In this document: positions 27,615-39,929 of the stretch, one piece after another | How positions within the stretch are numbered: position 1 is the stretch's first letter | Layout of the letters: the number at the start of each line of letters is the position of its first letter | Assembly: GCF_003144245.1 (NCBI RefSeq) | Contig: NW_020289975.1 | Coordinates: forward strand, 1,073,496 to 1,137,495 | DNA: 64,000 nt | Source of the DNA: Jaminaea rosea | Lineage: Eukaryota; Basidiomycota; Exobasidiomycetes; Microstromatales | Reading direction: 5' to 3' | Notes under the pieces: generated by a model | What the model was told of the DNA's origin: nothing | Database searches by the model: none | What the model saw: only the letters and a program-made list of their open reading frames with translations | Translations under genes and position numbers: made by a program

Positions 27615-30600
27615 ATGTCGTCGAAAAGGAGCAAGGTGCATCTTGTGGGTTCGAGGTCACACGGGCTCCACTGACTTGCAGCCATCTCTATACTCTTAGG
27701 GCGTTGGCATCGACTACGGGTCGCCGTCTCCCCTTCCTCGCTCCCACTGCTCACTAGGGGCAGCGTCTGCGGCTGGTCATGGCCATCACTCTGCGTCAAG
27801 CAGCCATCAGGCACCAAGCCTAGCTGTCAATAGTGACTGCGAAGATGATGGCGACAGCACATCCACCCCCATCGTCCTGAGCCTCCTTACCAGGGGTGCA
27901 CACTTAGGAGCAGCCGTTTACGAAGAGGCCACAGGCAAACTCCTCCTTCTTGAAGATTCGATGCTCAAGGGCGCGCATCTTGGCTTGCAACAGGATCTCA
28001 TCGATCGAACGCTCACGCCCGCCATGGACGAGGGAGAACGGGCTCTCTCACCTCCTCTCAAGCTCCATGATGATGGCTCTGAGCCCAGGCTGGGAGACTT
28101 GGCAACGATGCGTGAGGAACAGCGCCGGTGTAGGATCACTGTATGCGCCTCTGACCACTCCCCCACTCTGAAGTCCTCGAACAATTCACGCCAGACACCA
28201 TCCTCCTGGGCTCGCAATGCAGCGATGCTGTGAAGAAGACGGTTCAGAAGCACAGTGTGTGGCGTGTATAAACGATATCTGCGTGTGCAGCGTCTCAATG
28301 ACTCTCTTGGCCGCGCATACAGTCTCTACTATCGGTGGCCGCCTCTATATTCGTCCTTCCAAGGAGTTCGACACCGCCACGGGCAAGATGAGGCTTGGCC
28401 CTCGACTCAAGGGTTGCCCAGATACGCCGCTCTCTGTGAGATTCAGGTGACAGCTGACTGGAGAGCTCGACATTGACATACCGCTCAATCTGCACAGCTC
28501 GCTGCCGCTGCGGCGCTTCTCGACAACCTGGTTCGTCTCTCCTCCATTCGTAGTAACACCTCCGATGACGGCGATGGCCTCGACACCGGCGAAGATGTCT
28601 CTTACGCCAAGATCCGTACCGTCGACACCATTTGTCTGGACGGCTGCATGACATTGAGTGCGGAGACGAGGGAAGCCCTTGCCATCTCTCACCCTTCATC
28701 CTCCTCAAGTGGCTATGGCAACAAAGAGAGCCAAAGAGGCCTCACCCTCTTTGCATTCCTCAATAATACGCGCACTCTTCGTGAGCGCGAGCAGCACAGG
28801 ACTCTGAGCAGTTGAGACGAAGCTGACGAGCACTACCCCTGATCACCTCAATGGTAGTATCCCCTGGCCTCATGCGTCGCTGGTTCCTCTTTCCTTCGAC
28901 AGACCTCAGCGTCCTCGCCGACCGGCATAACGCCATCGAATGCTTCACGACTCCGTCCAACGAGGCCATTGTCGAGTCTATCATCGAGCAGCTCAAAGGC
29001 ATCAAGAATGTACCCAAGCTCGTCGACTCACTTCTTGCAGGGCACGCCTCGCTTATCGCGTGGAAGAGCATCGTTTCCTTCTGCTTGCGGGCGTTACACA
29101 TTCGAGAGCTGGCCAGTCAACTTGGCCCCAATGGAGATGGGGCTTATCCGCAGCACAAGGTGGCCATCGTGCAGCGCTGCCTGGCAGAATTTGACGCTGC
29201 GACGTTGCAAGGTATCGCCGAGTCCATCGAGGCTACAATTGATTGGGAACAAAGTGCCATTGAAGGGCGTGCGTGCGTGCAGGCGGGCATCAACGACCAG
29301 CTCGATGAATGGAGAGAGATCTACGCCGGCCTACCGAACCTTCTCATCACCGTGGCCAAAAAGCTTCAAGAGAAGTACACCTTCGCTCAGTCGGGGCTTA
29401 TCAATGTCGCCTACTTTCCGCAGCTAGGTAAGGTCACGTCTACGTCGACGTGAAAACAACTCCCTCAACTGACTGCCGTTGACTGTCTCCTCTCATGTGG
29501 TCAGGCTACCTCGCCGCCCTCCGCTTCACGGACACACTCAAGCTCCCCGAATCATTCGACGTCCCCGCCGGCTGGGCCTTTCATTTCGCCTCGGAAATCA
29601 GCGCCTACTACAAGTGTCCGGAGATGATTGATCTCGACTCTCACCTCGGAGACGTCCACTCCTTCATTGCCGATCGAGAGATTGAGGTCATTCATGAGCT
29701 CACGGAGAGCATAGCAACAGGTGGAGCAGGACTGCTTGTGAAGGTGGCCGAGCTCTGCGCTGAGATTGACTGTCTGCTCGCTTTTGCGAGGGCGGCTACA
29801 TTGTATAACTACACGAGGCCGAGGATGACGGATGACGGGGTTTTCGACGTAAAGGGCGGGAGACATCCGCTGCAGGAGCTTTGCGTTGACTCGTTCCAGG
29901 CGAATGACACGAGGCTACGCGCGGCAGGAGGTGGTGATGGTGCGCCGAGCATGCAAATTTTGACGGGGGCGAATGGCTGCGGCAAGTCAGTGTACCTCAA
30001 ACAGGTGGGGCTCATCGCTTTTATGGCGCAGATCGGCTGCTATGTACCCGCGGAGGCAGCCACCATTGGCGTTGTTGATCAGAGTGAGTGGCGCGGGGTA
30101 TGCGAAGAGGAGTAAGTAGGCCCTTCCTGATCTCCACTCACCTTCCCGCAGTCCTCACCCGCATTCACGCTCGCGAGACAATTGCAAGGCGACAGAGCAG
30201 CTTCCTCACCGACGTCTCGCAGGTCTCGCATGCTCTGCGCAGCGCCACGGCCCGCTCTCTGGTACTGCTCGACGAGTTCGGCAAGGGTACGAAGGCCACG
30301 GATGGGGCTGCTCTCTTCGCTGCTACGGTCAGACAGCTACTTCTACCGTCGATGAATCATGGAGCAAGACCGGGCAAACCGAGATGCGTGGCGACAACAC
30401 ATTTTCATGGGGAGTGCAGGACGTCACAGGAGATATACGAGTTTGACTGCTAATGCAGTTGCTGATTTCCACACCACAGAAGTCTTCGACGAAGCCATCC
30501 TACCTCGAAGGTTGGGCTACGAGCCCTGTTCAATGGAGATCGCTATTCACACCCCAGCTCAATCAAAGCAGGCTTCGCCCGGAGTCACGCCTGTGGCTAT

Positions 30601-31081
30601 GCCAGGCCCTGCGGCAGCAAGACCTCGCAATGCGACCGGCTCCTCGCGTGGCTCTACGACATCTTCCGCGTCCGGCCGACTCACCACCACAACCACCAGC
30701 CAGCCACAATCCCCACTTGTCTTCCTCTTTCGGCTGCAACCTGGAGCAGCCTCACCAGACTCGCACGCACTGTACTGTGCAGCTCTCAGCGGCGTGCCAG
30801 AGGAACCTGTGCTACGTCGCGCCCGCTACGTGACCCGAGTCGCCGTGATAGAAAGAGATGTGGCCAAGCTGCAGTTTGAAGCGCTTGTCGCACCCACTCA
30901 TAAGGTCGACGAGGCTGCGATGAGCCCTGAGCAGAAGGCGAAAAGGGCTGAGGCGATTCTGAGGCGATTTGTTGAGTGGGATCTGAACGGGGAGAAGGTG
31001 AAACAGGGCAAGAAGCGCCGAGATGACGGGATCAGCGTTGCTCAGAGGCTGGCGCAAGTCCTTGACCCTACCGCTCAATGA
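27615..31081 (+). CDS. MSH5: Meiotic MutS homologue Msh5
   Basis: Nine exons: 27615-27635, 27700-28111, 28174-28254, 28323-28435, 28498-28780, 28858-29427, 29505-30083, 30152-30409 and 30480-31081, summing to 2919 nt (972 residues) in one frame. Msh5 features in order: RPSKEFD, GLTLFAFLNNT, IKNVPKLV, a lever region, GGRHPLQELC, Walker A GANGCGKSVYLKQVGL, SSFLTDVSQVSHAL and Walker B LVLLDEFGKG. Msh4-Msh5 stabilises meiotic crossover intermediates; the usual mismatch-recognition domain is absent, as expected. The donor at 30410 reads GGGAGTG, not GT, although HFH to EVFDEA needs splicing there. The third intron donor could instead be at 28265. Exon 1 is inferred. Confidence 0.88.
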
Positions 31082-31229
31082 CAGACGGTTGAGGCCACGG
31101 GCGCAAAAAGCGAGCAGGCAGCCACACGCTGCTCCGAGAGAAGTCAAAGTCGCCCGAGAATGAGAATAGATTAGCCGGCATCTACGATCTATCGTCCAAA
31201 GAGTGTGTATGGATCACCGCTCTGATGTA

Positions 31230-33490
31230 TCACCCCTCAAACGCCTCACTCCTCAGCTCCACCCCCAGCTCTTCCTTGGCCATCCTTTGCATGCTCTTCT
31301 CAAGATCATCCTCGAATCCGCCTTTTCCCTCTCCCTTCTCCGCAGGTGACGATCTCAGCCCCATGACTTCGAGTGGACTAGCAGCGGCACGTCTTGTCCA
31401 GTGTAATATTGCAGAGGTCCAGAAAGCCACGTCGAGGAGGAAAAGAGCGCCGCGGAAGACGAGGAAGTCACGACGAACGCGGAGCCAGGCGGCAAGGCGC
31501 TCACGGAAGGCGGGAAATTGTGATGGCGAGGGCAGCGAACTGTTGTCGATGCTGTTCGAGTGGTCACCGCGGCGACGTGGGAAGAAGACGTCCCGCAGAC
31601 CGGCCGATCCCAGGGGCTCCTCAGCTGCCTTGCCGACCGTATCCACCAGAGCGTCAGCGGCATGCCGCGCAAGAATGTTGATGCGGTTCACTGAGCACAC
31701 GTAGTAGGGAGAGTCTATGAGCGGGAGCCGGGTGTGGAACTTGACGATGCCCACTTACCTGGGCTACCCAGCGTCTGATTATTCGCCTGGACGATACGCA
31801 TCGACCTCCCCACGAAGATCAGCTCCTTTGGTACCAGCTCAACATGAACGAGGAAGTCACGCAAGAGGCGCTTGTGCTCCTCTCTTCTCTTCCTGTGCCG
31901 CCTAGCATATACCTCCTTCTGACTGAGGCCCTTCTCTTCTTCGGCCTCCTTTGCCTCCTCCTCCAAACGCTGCTTCGACTTCTTCTTTTTCTCGGGATTA
32001 CTCCACGGCCTCATCAGTGTCGCGCTAGCGAAGAGATCGGCAGAAGCTTCGCCCATGCCCCATTCCCTGGTGATGGCCTCCAATTTGGGTACATCAACGG
32101 TAAAGATGCTCTTCCATAGCTGAGCGTACTGCCGTCTGAAAGAGTCGCTCAGCGTGACGTAGAGGCCGTGATCGATGAGAACCACCTGGTGAGCGCCACG
32201 ACGCTTATCCGTCGGGTGTCGTCGGACCAAGACGTTACCGGCGTGACCATCCGCTTGAACAAAGCCGTACTGGAAGATCATGGCTGCAAAGACGTTGCAT
32301 ACGTCCGAGGCTACTTTGCGCACGCTGAGCCCCATGTCCTCTATCTTTTGGCGATCGGTCAGCTTGCATGCACCGCCAATGAAATCCATGACGAGAAGTC
32401 GGTCGCTAGAGTACTTGGGAAACACCTCCGGCACAGTCACATTGTGCGCCAACGCCTTATCCTGTGCTATTGCCTCCTTGATCTTCAGACTATTTTGTAG
32501 CTCGGCGTCGAAGTGCGTCTCGAGCTCAATCTGATTGGAGATGTATCCGCCAAAGTAGGCGAGGGGCAAGTCGAAGATGCGTTCGTAGAATTTGAGGAGG
32601 ATGCGAAAGCAGAGGAGATCCCAATAGGCTTGTGGGCGAATCGAGGGGCGTTGGACCTTGACTGCGACTTGGTTGCCCGTCTCCTTGAGTGTTGCTCGAT
32701 GGACTTGGGCGACCGAGGCGGCAGCGATGGGTACTTGATCAAAGGAGGAGAATACGTCGTCCATCGTCTGACCACGCTGTGCTAGTTCGGCTTCGATGAC
32801 GCCGCGTGCTACATCCCACGGCATACGCTCTACATCGTCGAACATGCGTGTGAACTGCGCATATGCCGGGGGCAGGACGAGGGAGTTGGCCCCTACTGCC
32901 TGTCCGATCTTGATGTAGAGCCCCTGGTTCTTCTCGCAAGCAGCAAAGAGGCGATTGGCGCAGCGCTCGTGAAGGCCGGCAACAGCGTCTGGATCATCCG
33001 GGTCGAAGTAGAGCTTGTAGTCGAGTGCAATGGAGATGCCCGTATATGCTGTCAGGACGTTGCGGCGGATGATGTGGTGTTCGTCGAAGGCGAGAGCTAA
33101 CCCAGCGGTGAGGCCTGCAGCTGTCAGGATACCCAGAGCGATTCGTCTGCGCCGCTGCGGGGGATGCTGATTGGGAGGACGAGTTGACGTAGATGATGAC
33201 GACGATGACGGCGGCGGCGGCGAACCGGCTGCGTCAGAAGCGGTCAACGGTGTGGACGTCGAGGCTTGACGGATGAGGAGGGGCCTTGTTGACACAGGCA
33301 TGAACATCGACGGCTTTCGAGAACATGGCGCGTTGAGGCGACGTGTTGAAGTGACGATGGTCCTTTGCGACGACGACGTCATCCATCTTCTCGAGAGGCC
33401 CATTGCACTTTGCGAAGCACCGATGCATCTCGGCGCCATCCTTGACAACGTCGTAGCTCCACGGCCTCGATGGCAAGGAAAGCAGGACAA
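31230..33490 (-). CDS. Mitochondrial ABC1/UbiB-family atypical kinase (ADCK/Mcp2-type)
   Basis: Exon 1 is 33490-31759 and exon 2 is 31714-31230 (1732+485 nt, 738 residues), joined by a short 44 nt intron with a GTAAGT donor. The Arg/Ser-rich N-terminus fits a mitochondrial presequence and is followed by one membrane-like segment (IALGILTAAGLTAGLALAF). UbiB motifs: KIGQ within LYIKIGQAVGAN, the Ala-rich loop PIAAASVAQVHRA, VAVKVQRP, ADGHAGNVLV and LIDHGLYV (a DFG equivalent). Family members act in ubiquinone or lipid homeostasis in mitochondria; the exact subgroup is uncertain. Several in-frame ATGs near 33490 leave the start open. The MSH5 stop lies 149 bp away, convergent. Confidence 0.88.
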
Positions 33491-33747
33491 GAAAGCAAGA
33501 GGAGAACAGTTGGTCCGACTTTGCCATTGTCAGCCCCGCATGTCCAGGGAGCGGAAGCAGCCGCCAGGCCCAGCTGCACCCGCAGAGCAAAGCGTCGAGT
33601 GGAGGCAGAGCACCAACAGACGCGGGCGGGTCACGTAAACTTGGACATCACTCTAGAGTAGAGTAGAGACCCGGGCCTACAGGAGGTCATGAGTAACGCG
33701 ATCACATTGTATTGAGATGTGCAGGGACACATGATTTCGACAGTCCT

Positions 33748-35751
33748 TTACTGCAAAGACACGGGTCAGGGTCATGACACTTGCGTTAGCAATCCATCCT
33801 CGCCTTCTTACTCGATCACGACGTTGACCTCGGCCACTCACAGTAATCACAGTCGGCTTGTCCCTGCCCGTCAGCTCTTTCAGCTGGCTCAACTTCAGTG
33901 CTTCGTCGATAAGCGGCTTAAGCCCAACCTGCGCATCAGCATCAAACTCGCTGGCGTCGTTGGAGTACTTCTCGACGTAGAGGCGAATCGTTGCACCCGC
34001 AGAGCCCGTACCGCTCAGGCGGAAGATGATGCGTGAACCATCGACGAACTTGATGTAGAGGCCTTGGTTCTTAGAGACGCTGCCATCAATGGGATCCGTG
34101 TAGCTGAAGTTGTCCGCCTCGGCGACCTCAAATTGGCCGAGCTTGGAGCCTGTGCAAAGAGAAGGGGGAGAGGTAGACATAATTGGTATCTCGCAAGGAA
34201 AATTCCCCTCGTTGCTCGCTGCCTCGCTGCTACTCACCCTTGAATGATGGGTCGGCAAACTTCTTCTCGAGCTGTGCCATGAGCTCATTGGCGCCCTTGC
34301 TGTCCACCTCCTCATAGTCGTAGCGGGAGAAGAAGTTGCGGCCATACGACTTGTAGAAGTCCTGCAGCACGTCATTGACGCTGGTACCCGGCTTCTCCTT
34401 GTTGGCCGCAGCCAAGATGGAGAGCCACGCTACAACGGCCCAGAGACCATCCTTCTCGCGAATGTGATCCGATCCGGTACCGAAGGACTCTTCACCGCAG
34501 ATGGAAAGACGGCCTGCGTCCATCAGGTTGCCAAAGAATTTCCAGCCGGTGGGGACCTCGAAGCACTCGTAGCCTTGCTTCTTGGCGACGCGGTCAACGG
34601 CACCGCTGGTGGGCATGGAGCGTGCCACCCCCTTGACACCTCCCTTTGCGAAGTAGGGAATGGCCTTCTTGGCCCAATCGGCAATGATGGCGACCGAGTC
34701 CGAAGGGTTGACAAATGCTCCTTTACCGATGATCATGTTACGGTCTCCATCACCGTCTGACGCAGCACCAAAGTCGATACCCTCCTTCTCGACGGCATCG
34801 ACGAGCGACTTTGCATAGGTGAGGTTTGGGTCGGGGTGCCCACCACCAAAGTCCTCTGAGGGGGTGCAGTTCTGGATCGACGACTCGGGAAGACCGAATT
34901 CCTCGACGAAGAGGGCACGACCGTACGGGCCCGTCACACCGTGCAGCGCATCGAATCGGACGGTGAATTTGCCGGACTGGAGGAAGGACTTGATGAGACC
35001 AAAGTCAAAGATTTCGCCAAGATACGAGACGTAGTCCTTTACTGGATCAACTACCTGGATCTTGAGGGGCCCAAAGGATGTCTCGCCGACCTTGGAGAGG
35101 TCAACGTCGTCGCCCTCGACGATTTGATACCTGTGGAGGCAAGGGGCGGTGTGAATATGGGTCAGAATCAATGACACGGCGCATCGTCTCCGCTCTCCCG
35201 CGCGCATTAGCTCACTCGCTGATCGTCTTGGTGACGTCGAAGATCTGGTTGGTGACGCTCTCCGGTGCAGGTCCTCCGTTGCTCATGTTGTACTTGATAC
35301 CAAAGTCGGCATTGGGTCCACCGGGGTTGTGGCTCGCAGTGAGAAGGATACCACCCGTAGCTTTGTAGCTACGAATGACGTGCGAGACGGCGGGCGTCGA
35401 GAAGATGCCGTTCTGGCCAATGATGAGCTTTGAGACACCATTACCTGCGCACAATCGGATGATCGACTGGATGGCGGGGACGGAGAAGTAGCGACCGTCA
35501 CCTCCGACAACGAGGGTGGATCCTTTTGCTCCGGGCGACGGGATAGAAGAAAGAATGGCCTGGACAAAGTTCTCGGTGTAGTGAGGCTCCGAGAAGACCT
35601 TGACCCTATGTCGGCCCAGAGTGGTGAGCATACAGCGACGATTTGTGGCAGAAGCTTGTTATTGCACGCTCTCTCACCTCTTTCTAAGTCCAGAGGTGCC
35701 AGGCTTCTGACCCTCGAATGGCTTTGTTGAGACTGTCTTGACCGACGACAT
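33748..35751 (-). CDS. Phosphoglucomutase
   Basis: Five exons: 35751-35678, 35605-35216, 35130-34238, 34149-33842 and a last exon 33750-33748 that holds only TAA (74+390+893+308+3 nt; 555 residues). The protein matches fungal alpha-D-phosphoglucomutase: the N-terminal [14 protein letters not shown], the catalytic-serine loop TASHNPGG, the metal loop DGDGDRN, the sugar-binding [12 protein letters not shown] and the phosphate-binding [13 protein letters not shown]. It interconverts glucose-1- and glucose-6-phosphate in the cytosol, linking glycolysis with glycogen and cell-wall precursors. The C-terminus ends PTVIT, the normal fungal end, exactly at a GTGAGT donor; the next acceptor (TTTGCAG) is followed at once by TAA. 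Confidence 0.96.
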
Positions 35752-36224
35752 GATGGTGGGTGAGTGATGGTTCGTGCGTACAGATGGAAAGCTGCTAAAC
35801 TTGGTGTGGAGCTTGCAACCGTTTCGAACGCCAACCAACCAACTCACTCCTTCTTAGCGCCCCCGGGCGGCCCCATCAACGCTGCTGTCCGATCTTCCCA
35901 GCACGTGGCTCGTCGACATCCACTTCCGCCCTTCCGCGAATGTCGCCGTGCAGGCGAACGACGCGATTGAATAGGGGCTAGTCTACGCCTTGGGCCACCT
36001 CAATCATCCTTGCCAGGCAGGGATCGGCCCGAGGAAACAGGAGCCCTAGCTTCACTGGACTTCTCAGAAGCTAGGATATCGACGGACCTCCATAACGTCT
36101 AGTCTCCTGACGGCTTGCTACGATTTCACGATTTCAACGAACCCTCACGACTTCCTTTACGACTTTTTGATACCGTCATCCAGTACACATCACCTCTTCT
36201 CCGTTATCGCCATAGCGTCCAAGG
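35752..36224. promoter_or_regulatory. Divergent promoter region PGM / DUF4203 protein
   Basis: About 470 bp between two start codons. No gene is seen; a pyrimidine-rich stretch (cacctcttctccgtt) precedes the + strand ATG. Confidence 0.4.
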
Positions 36225-38590
36225 ATGCCCGTCTCTCTTCCGACGCTCAAAAGCGTCAGAGACGGAGCTGATACCCTCAAGGCCGGAGCAGCCAACCTCA
36301 AGGCCGCCTTTGCAGCTTCGCCCTCCATTTCCTCGTCCAGCCTCACTTACGACCCGGCCTCGCTCAAGCACAACAACCATGCCGCTTCCGGCTCAACGGG
36401 AGGCTCCTCTTTCCATGGTCACGATTCCGAAAGCATCGCTCAGAAGCTGGCAGAGTACGCAAAGAGTCACAGTGGGGATGGCTCGCTGCTCAAGGCCTTC
36501 AAACAGAAGGTCACTGAGATGACGAAGAGCACCAATGTTGAGGACAAAGGAGCTGCAACGTCATTCGCTGCTGTTGCCGGCGTCGGTGCCTCTACAGGCG
36601 CTGCAGGAATACTGGCTGCCACAACGCAGGACGCTGCATTCAGTCGTGAGTGCCAGACAAAGATTGCATCGCCAGACCCCTTGACCACCGAGCTTACATC
36701 GCGTACGTCCACACAGAGTACCACCTCCTCTCCCACTCGTATGGCTTTCGAGTCGTATACTGCATCCTCTGGATTGTTTTTGGCGTCTTTTTGGCCTTCT
36801 TTGGCCTCCAGTCATTCTACTGGGCGATCGCGCCTCGCTTCGCCCCCAAGCAAGGCAAAACGTCGAGGAGAATCATGGGCGGCGGAGTCGGTGGCCTCTG
36901 CGTCGGCTTCCTCGCTGGATCCTACCTTGGCCTCATTGTCACGAACGCGGCGGCCACGCGACATCACAATAAGCTCACTGCTGGAGGCACTTTTGCCATC
37001 TTCCTGGCGCCAGGCTTGCTCTTCACGCTCCTCTCCGCCCATCTCCTCGTCCTTTCTCGCCTCTTTGTCGGACTGCTGGGCGCGGTCTGCCTCACGACGA
37101 TCCTCACTGCGACGTTTGGCATCCACACCATCCTTGTGCGGGCGGTCCTTCTTTCCATTTTCTGCGTCATTCTGACGTTACCGCTACTCATTTCCTCCAA
37201 ATCGCGATACCCGAGGACGAAACGCTGGCTCCTCAATGTCAACACGTCTCTCATTGGCTCAGTTGCCTTCCTCGACGGCGTAGCCCTCTTTGCACCGCCC
37301 GAGGACGCTTCCCGCGCTTGGTTGGACCTCTGGACACTTCTCTTCGCCCCCGACAGCTCCCCATCACAACAAGCGGCTATCCACTCGTGGGGGTCCTCAG
37401 CCTTCAAAGGCTACATCGCTGGCTCCATCCTTTTCGCCGTCTTCTCCCTCGCCTTTGAAGCTTGGTTTCACCGCAACGCCGGTGAGAGCGTCGATGACGA
37501 GTGGAATGAGTACCTTGGCGTCTACACCGGCAACGTTGAGCGCAACGATGCAACGGCTTCTGCTGCGGATCGTGCCGGCATGTATGAGCCGCCTCGCTCC
37601 CTGTGGACAAAGATCAAGGATGCGCTCGATGATGGCGTTTCGCGACGCTCTCGTGGGCCGGCGACGTACGGCAACATCGCTGGCGGGCGCACGGCGCCTG
37701 CTGCTGGAGGCTTCACCGAGAGACCGTCATCTAGACAGACAAGCAGGAGAGCCTCATCGCGTACCTCCTCATCGCGTGGCCCTGCGCGCTTCGAACGTCT
37801 CTCGAAGCGGGATGGCGATCTTGAAAAGCTCGATGAGCTGGATAGCGACGAAGATGATGACGGCTCGACGATCATGGGTGATGGTGACGACGACAAGAAG
37901 GCCGAAGCGCAGGACAACCTGTCTGCTCTGCCGAAACTTACGGTCAATTACGGTGGCTATGCCCTGCCTCCTGCCAACCTGCCTCGTCCGCCTTCGTACC
38001 GCACGGAATCCTCCGGATCGTCTGGATCTTCTTCTTCGGCATCGTCCTCGGCGTCGTCGCAGCCACGCAATAGCCAGCTGAGCGGATCGACGGCCGTCTC
38101 GTCTTCTCCGCCCAGCAAGACCGGAGGCGACGTGCTCAAACCGACGACTGTATACCGGGACCCAACGTCAGTTCGCTCAACACCAGCATCGACACAGAGC
38201 AGCAAGCCCACACCCGCAGCGGTTTCTTCTTCGCCTCCCTCAGCCCCATCAGCAGGTGCAGCTCGCTCCGCGTCAGCCCCTACGGCGATGGTGGCTGCGA
38301 CGCCCAGCTTGATCAATGCTATCGACCGGATTCAGCGAGCACAAGCGCAGGCGAAGGAGTGGCACGCCCAACATGGCGGGACAGCTGCAGATGACTCGGC
38401 TTCGCCGTATGGAACGCAAGGTGTCAAGGAGGACAACAAGGCGGACAAGCCCAAGGTTGCGGCTGCGGCGACTCCAGCTGCTGTCCCATCTACTCCGCCA
38501 GCGACCGCCGCCGCATCATCATCATCACCTCCGCCTGCGAGCAAGACAAGCTTTGACGGCTGGTGGAAGCGGGAGGTCGAGAAGAAGTAG
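36225..38590 (+). CDS. TMEM198/DUF4203-like multispanning membrane protein
   Basis: Exons 36225-36645 and 36717-38590 (421+1874 nt) give 764 residues. After a soluble N-terminus (about 140 residues) come at least six hydrophobic helices in tight succession, including VVYCILWIVFGVFLAFFG, GGVGGLCVGFLAGSYLGLI and FGIHTILVRAVLLSIFCVIL, a pattern typical of the DUF4203/TM7S3-TM198 family. A further hydrophobic segment near FKGYIAGSILFAVFSLAF follows, then a long Ser/Pro/Ala-rich cytoplasmic tail. The molecular function of the family in fungi is not established. The family call is by pattern only. Confidence 0.75.
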
Positions 38591-38721
38591 AGCGCTCGTA
38601 GACCTCTTTGACTCTTCTTAACGTACACGGACATATGAACTCTCCCTTTCTTGGTTTCTTTGCTTGTTGTGTTTTACGAATCGAATGTGATTGCTCGTTG
38701 ACTACCTCTCGCGAGATGACG

Positions 38722-39929
38722 TCACGCTAGTGCCCACCTCCCACATCCAACCCCCTCGAGTCGGTCTGGATCCTGCCAAGGGGCAGCTGAAGGCATTGAT
38801 GTGGGAAGGGTGGTGTCCGAGGCTGCTGCAGCTGCACAAGATCCACTGACAGCAGGTGCAGCTTCAGCCGTTGCAGGCAGCGCCGCCGTGCCCTCCAGCC
38901 AGAAGGCGTCGCCGATGATGTCGACGTGGAGAGTTCGTAGACGTCTCTTCATCTTGACCTTGCGCTTGTTCTGCTGCGACCCTTTCGGCGACGATACTAA
39001 GCCATCGTGTACATCCTCCGCTGGCTGAGTCGTCGTCTCATTGGCCTCCTCTTGCGTCCACACCAGCGTCGTACCCTTCCTGAACATCGCCTCTTCCCTC
39101 TCGTAATTGATCCCAAACTCGCTGAAGAGCATCTCATTCTTTTGCGCGCTCACGGTCCCTCTCAACCTTTCGTGCGCCTCCCTCTCCGTCACACCACCAC
39201 GCAGTACACATGCCCAGAATGTCGTGTTGTAGAGGTTGTTGACGTGCGTATCCGCCTGCCGCCACGCAAAATAGTCGCGGATATGCTTAGCGGTGGGATA
39301 CTCGACGAGTCGCCCATCGAAGGAGGGTGGCTGGAGGAGCCGCGTTTGAGGGAAGTAGGAGGGCCAGGAAAAAACGTACGAGGAAGTGAAGAGGGACACG
39401 ATGTGCGTTGTGATCTTTCTGTTGGCGAGGGAGCAAACTCAGATGAGCCAGTTGGCTGGCTGCTTTGGCATCCTGCGAGGTGAAACTCACGTCTTCCGAC
39501 GTCGGTAGAGCTGGCAGTCCTTCTTGAGCAAGAAACTGCGGTAGGGCCATGGACCCGGTTCGATCGTCAGCGCATCTGACGGCGCTTCCGGGTATGCGTC
39601 ACGCTGTGCGCTCACCTGTATTCGTCACTCTCACCAAAGGCCATGACGACGTCTCCGCGAAGCTCGCTGCAGACCTGTCTTGCAGCGCAGTTCATTAGCT
39701 CCAAGGCCGCAGCGTCGTTTGGCTTGGCGAAGTTGTGTGCGGCAGAGAATCTAAAGCGGATGACGGGATCAGTGCAATTCTCTACAAGCCACACCCTGGG
39801 CGCTCTTTGAGATTACGATACGAACTTGTGGAATCCCTTGCCGTCGATGCGGACGACGAGGTAAACATCAGGCAACGCCGGGTCTGGCAGCTCAAAGTCG
39901 CGCACGTACGCGAAGCGTGATCCCGCCAT
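38722..39929 (-). CDS. THG1: tRNA-His guanylyltransferase Thg1
   Basis: Four exons: 39929-39826, 39750-39616, 39535-39491 and 39418-38722 (104+135+45+697 nt, 326 residues). The enzyme adds G-1 to tRNA-His. Family motifs: MAGSRFAYVRDFE, the metal-binding VVRIDGKGFHKF, HNFAKPND, MAFGESDEYSF, TSSYVFSWPSYFP, WRQADTHVNNLYNT and FSEFGINYE, ending with VDIIGDAFW. Intron 1 is ambiguous: I chose donor GTTCGT at 39825, which keeps the family spacing (FHKFSAAHNF); a GTAATC donor further on would add VSF. A Gly/Ala/Ser-rich tail of about 50 residues extends beyond the usual end. Confidence 0.93.

Noticed and set aside
27640-27665. ggttcgaggtc resembling a tRNA B box
   Set aside because: No matching A box or acceptor stem is present; the site lies in an MSH5 intron.
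36225-37175. Unspliced 316-residue version of the DUF4203-like protein
   Set aside because: It reads through the intron 36646-36716 into the wrong frame; the spliced form gives the membrane helices.
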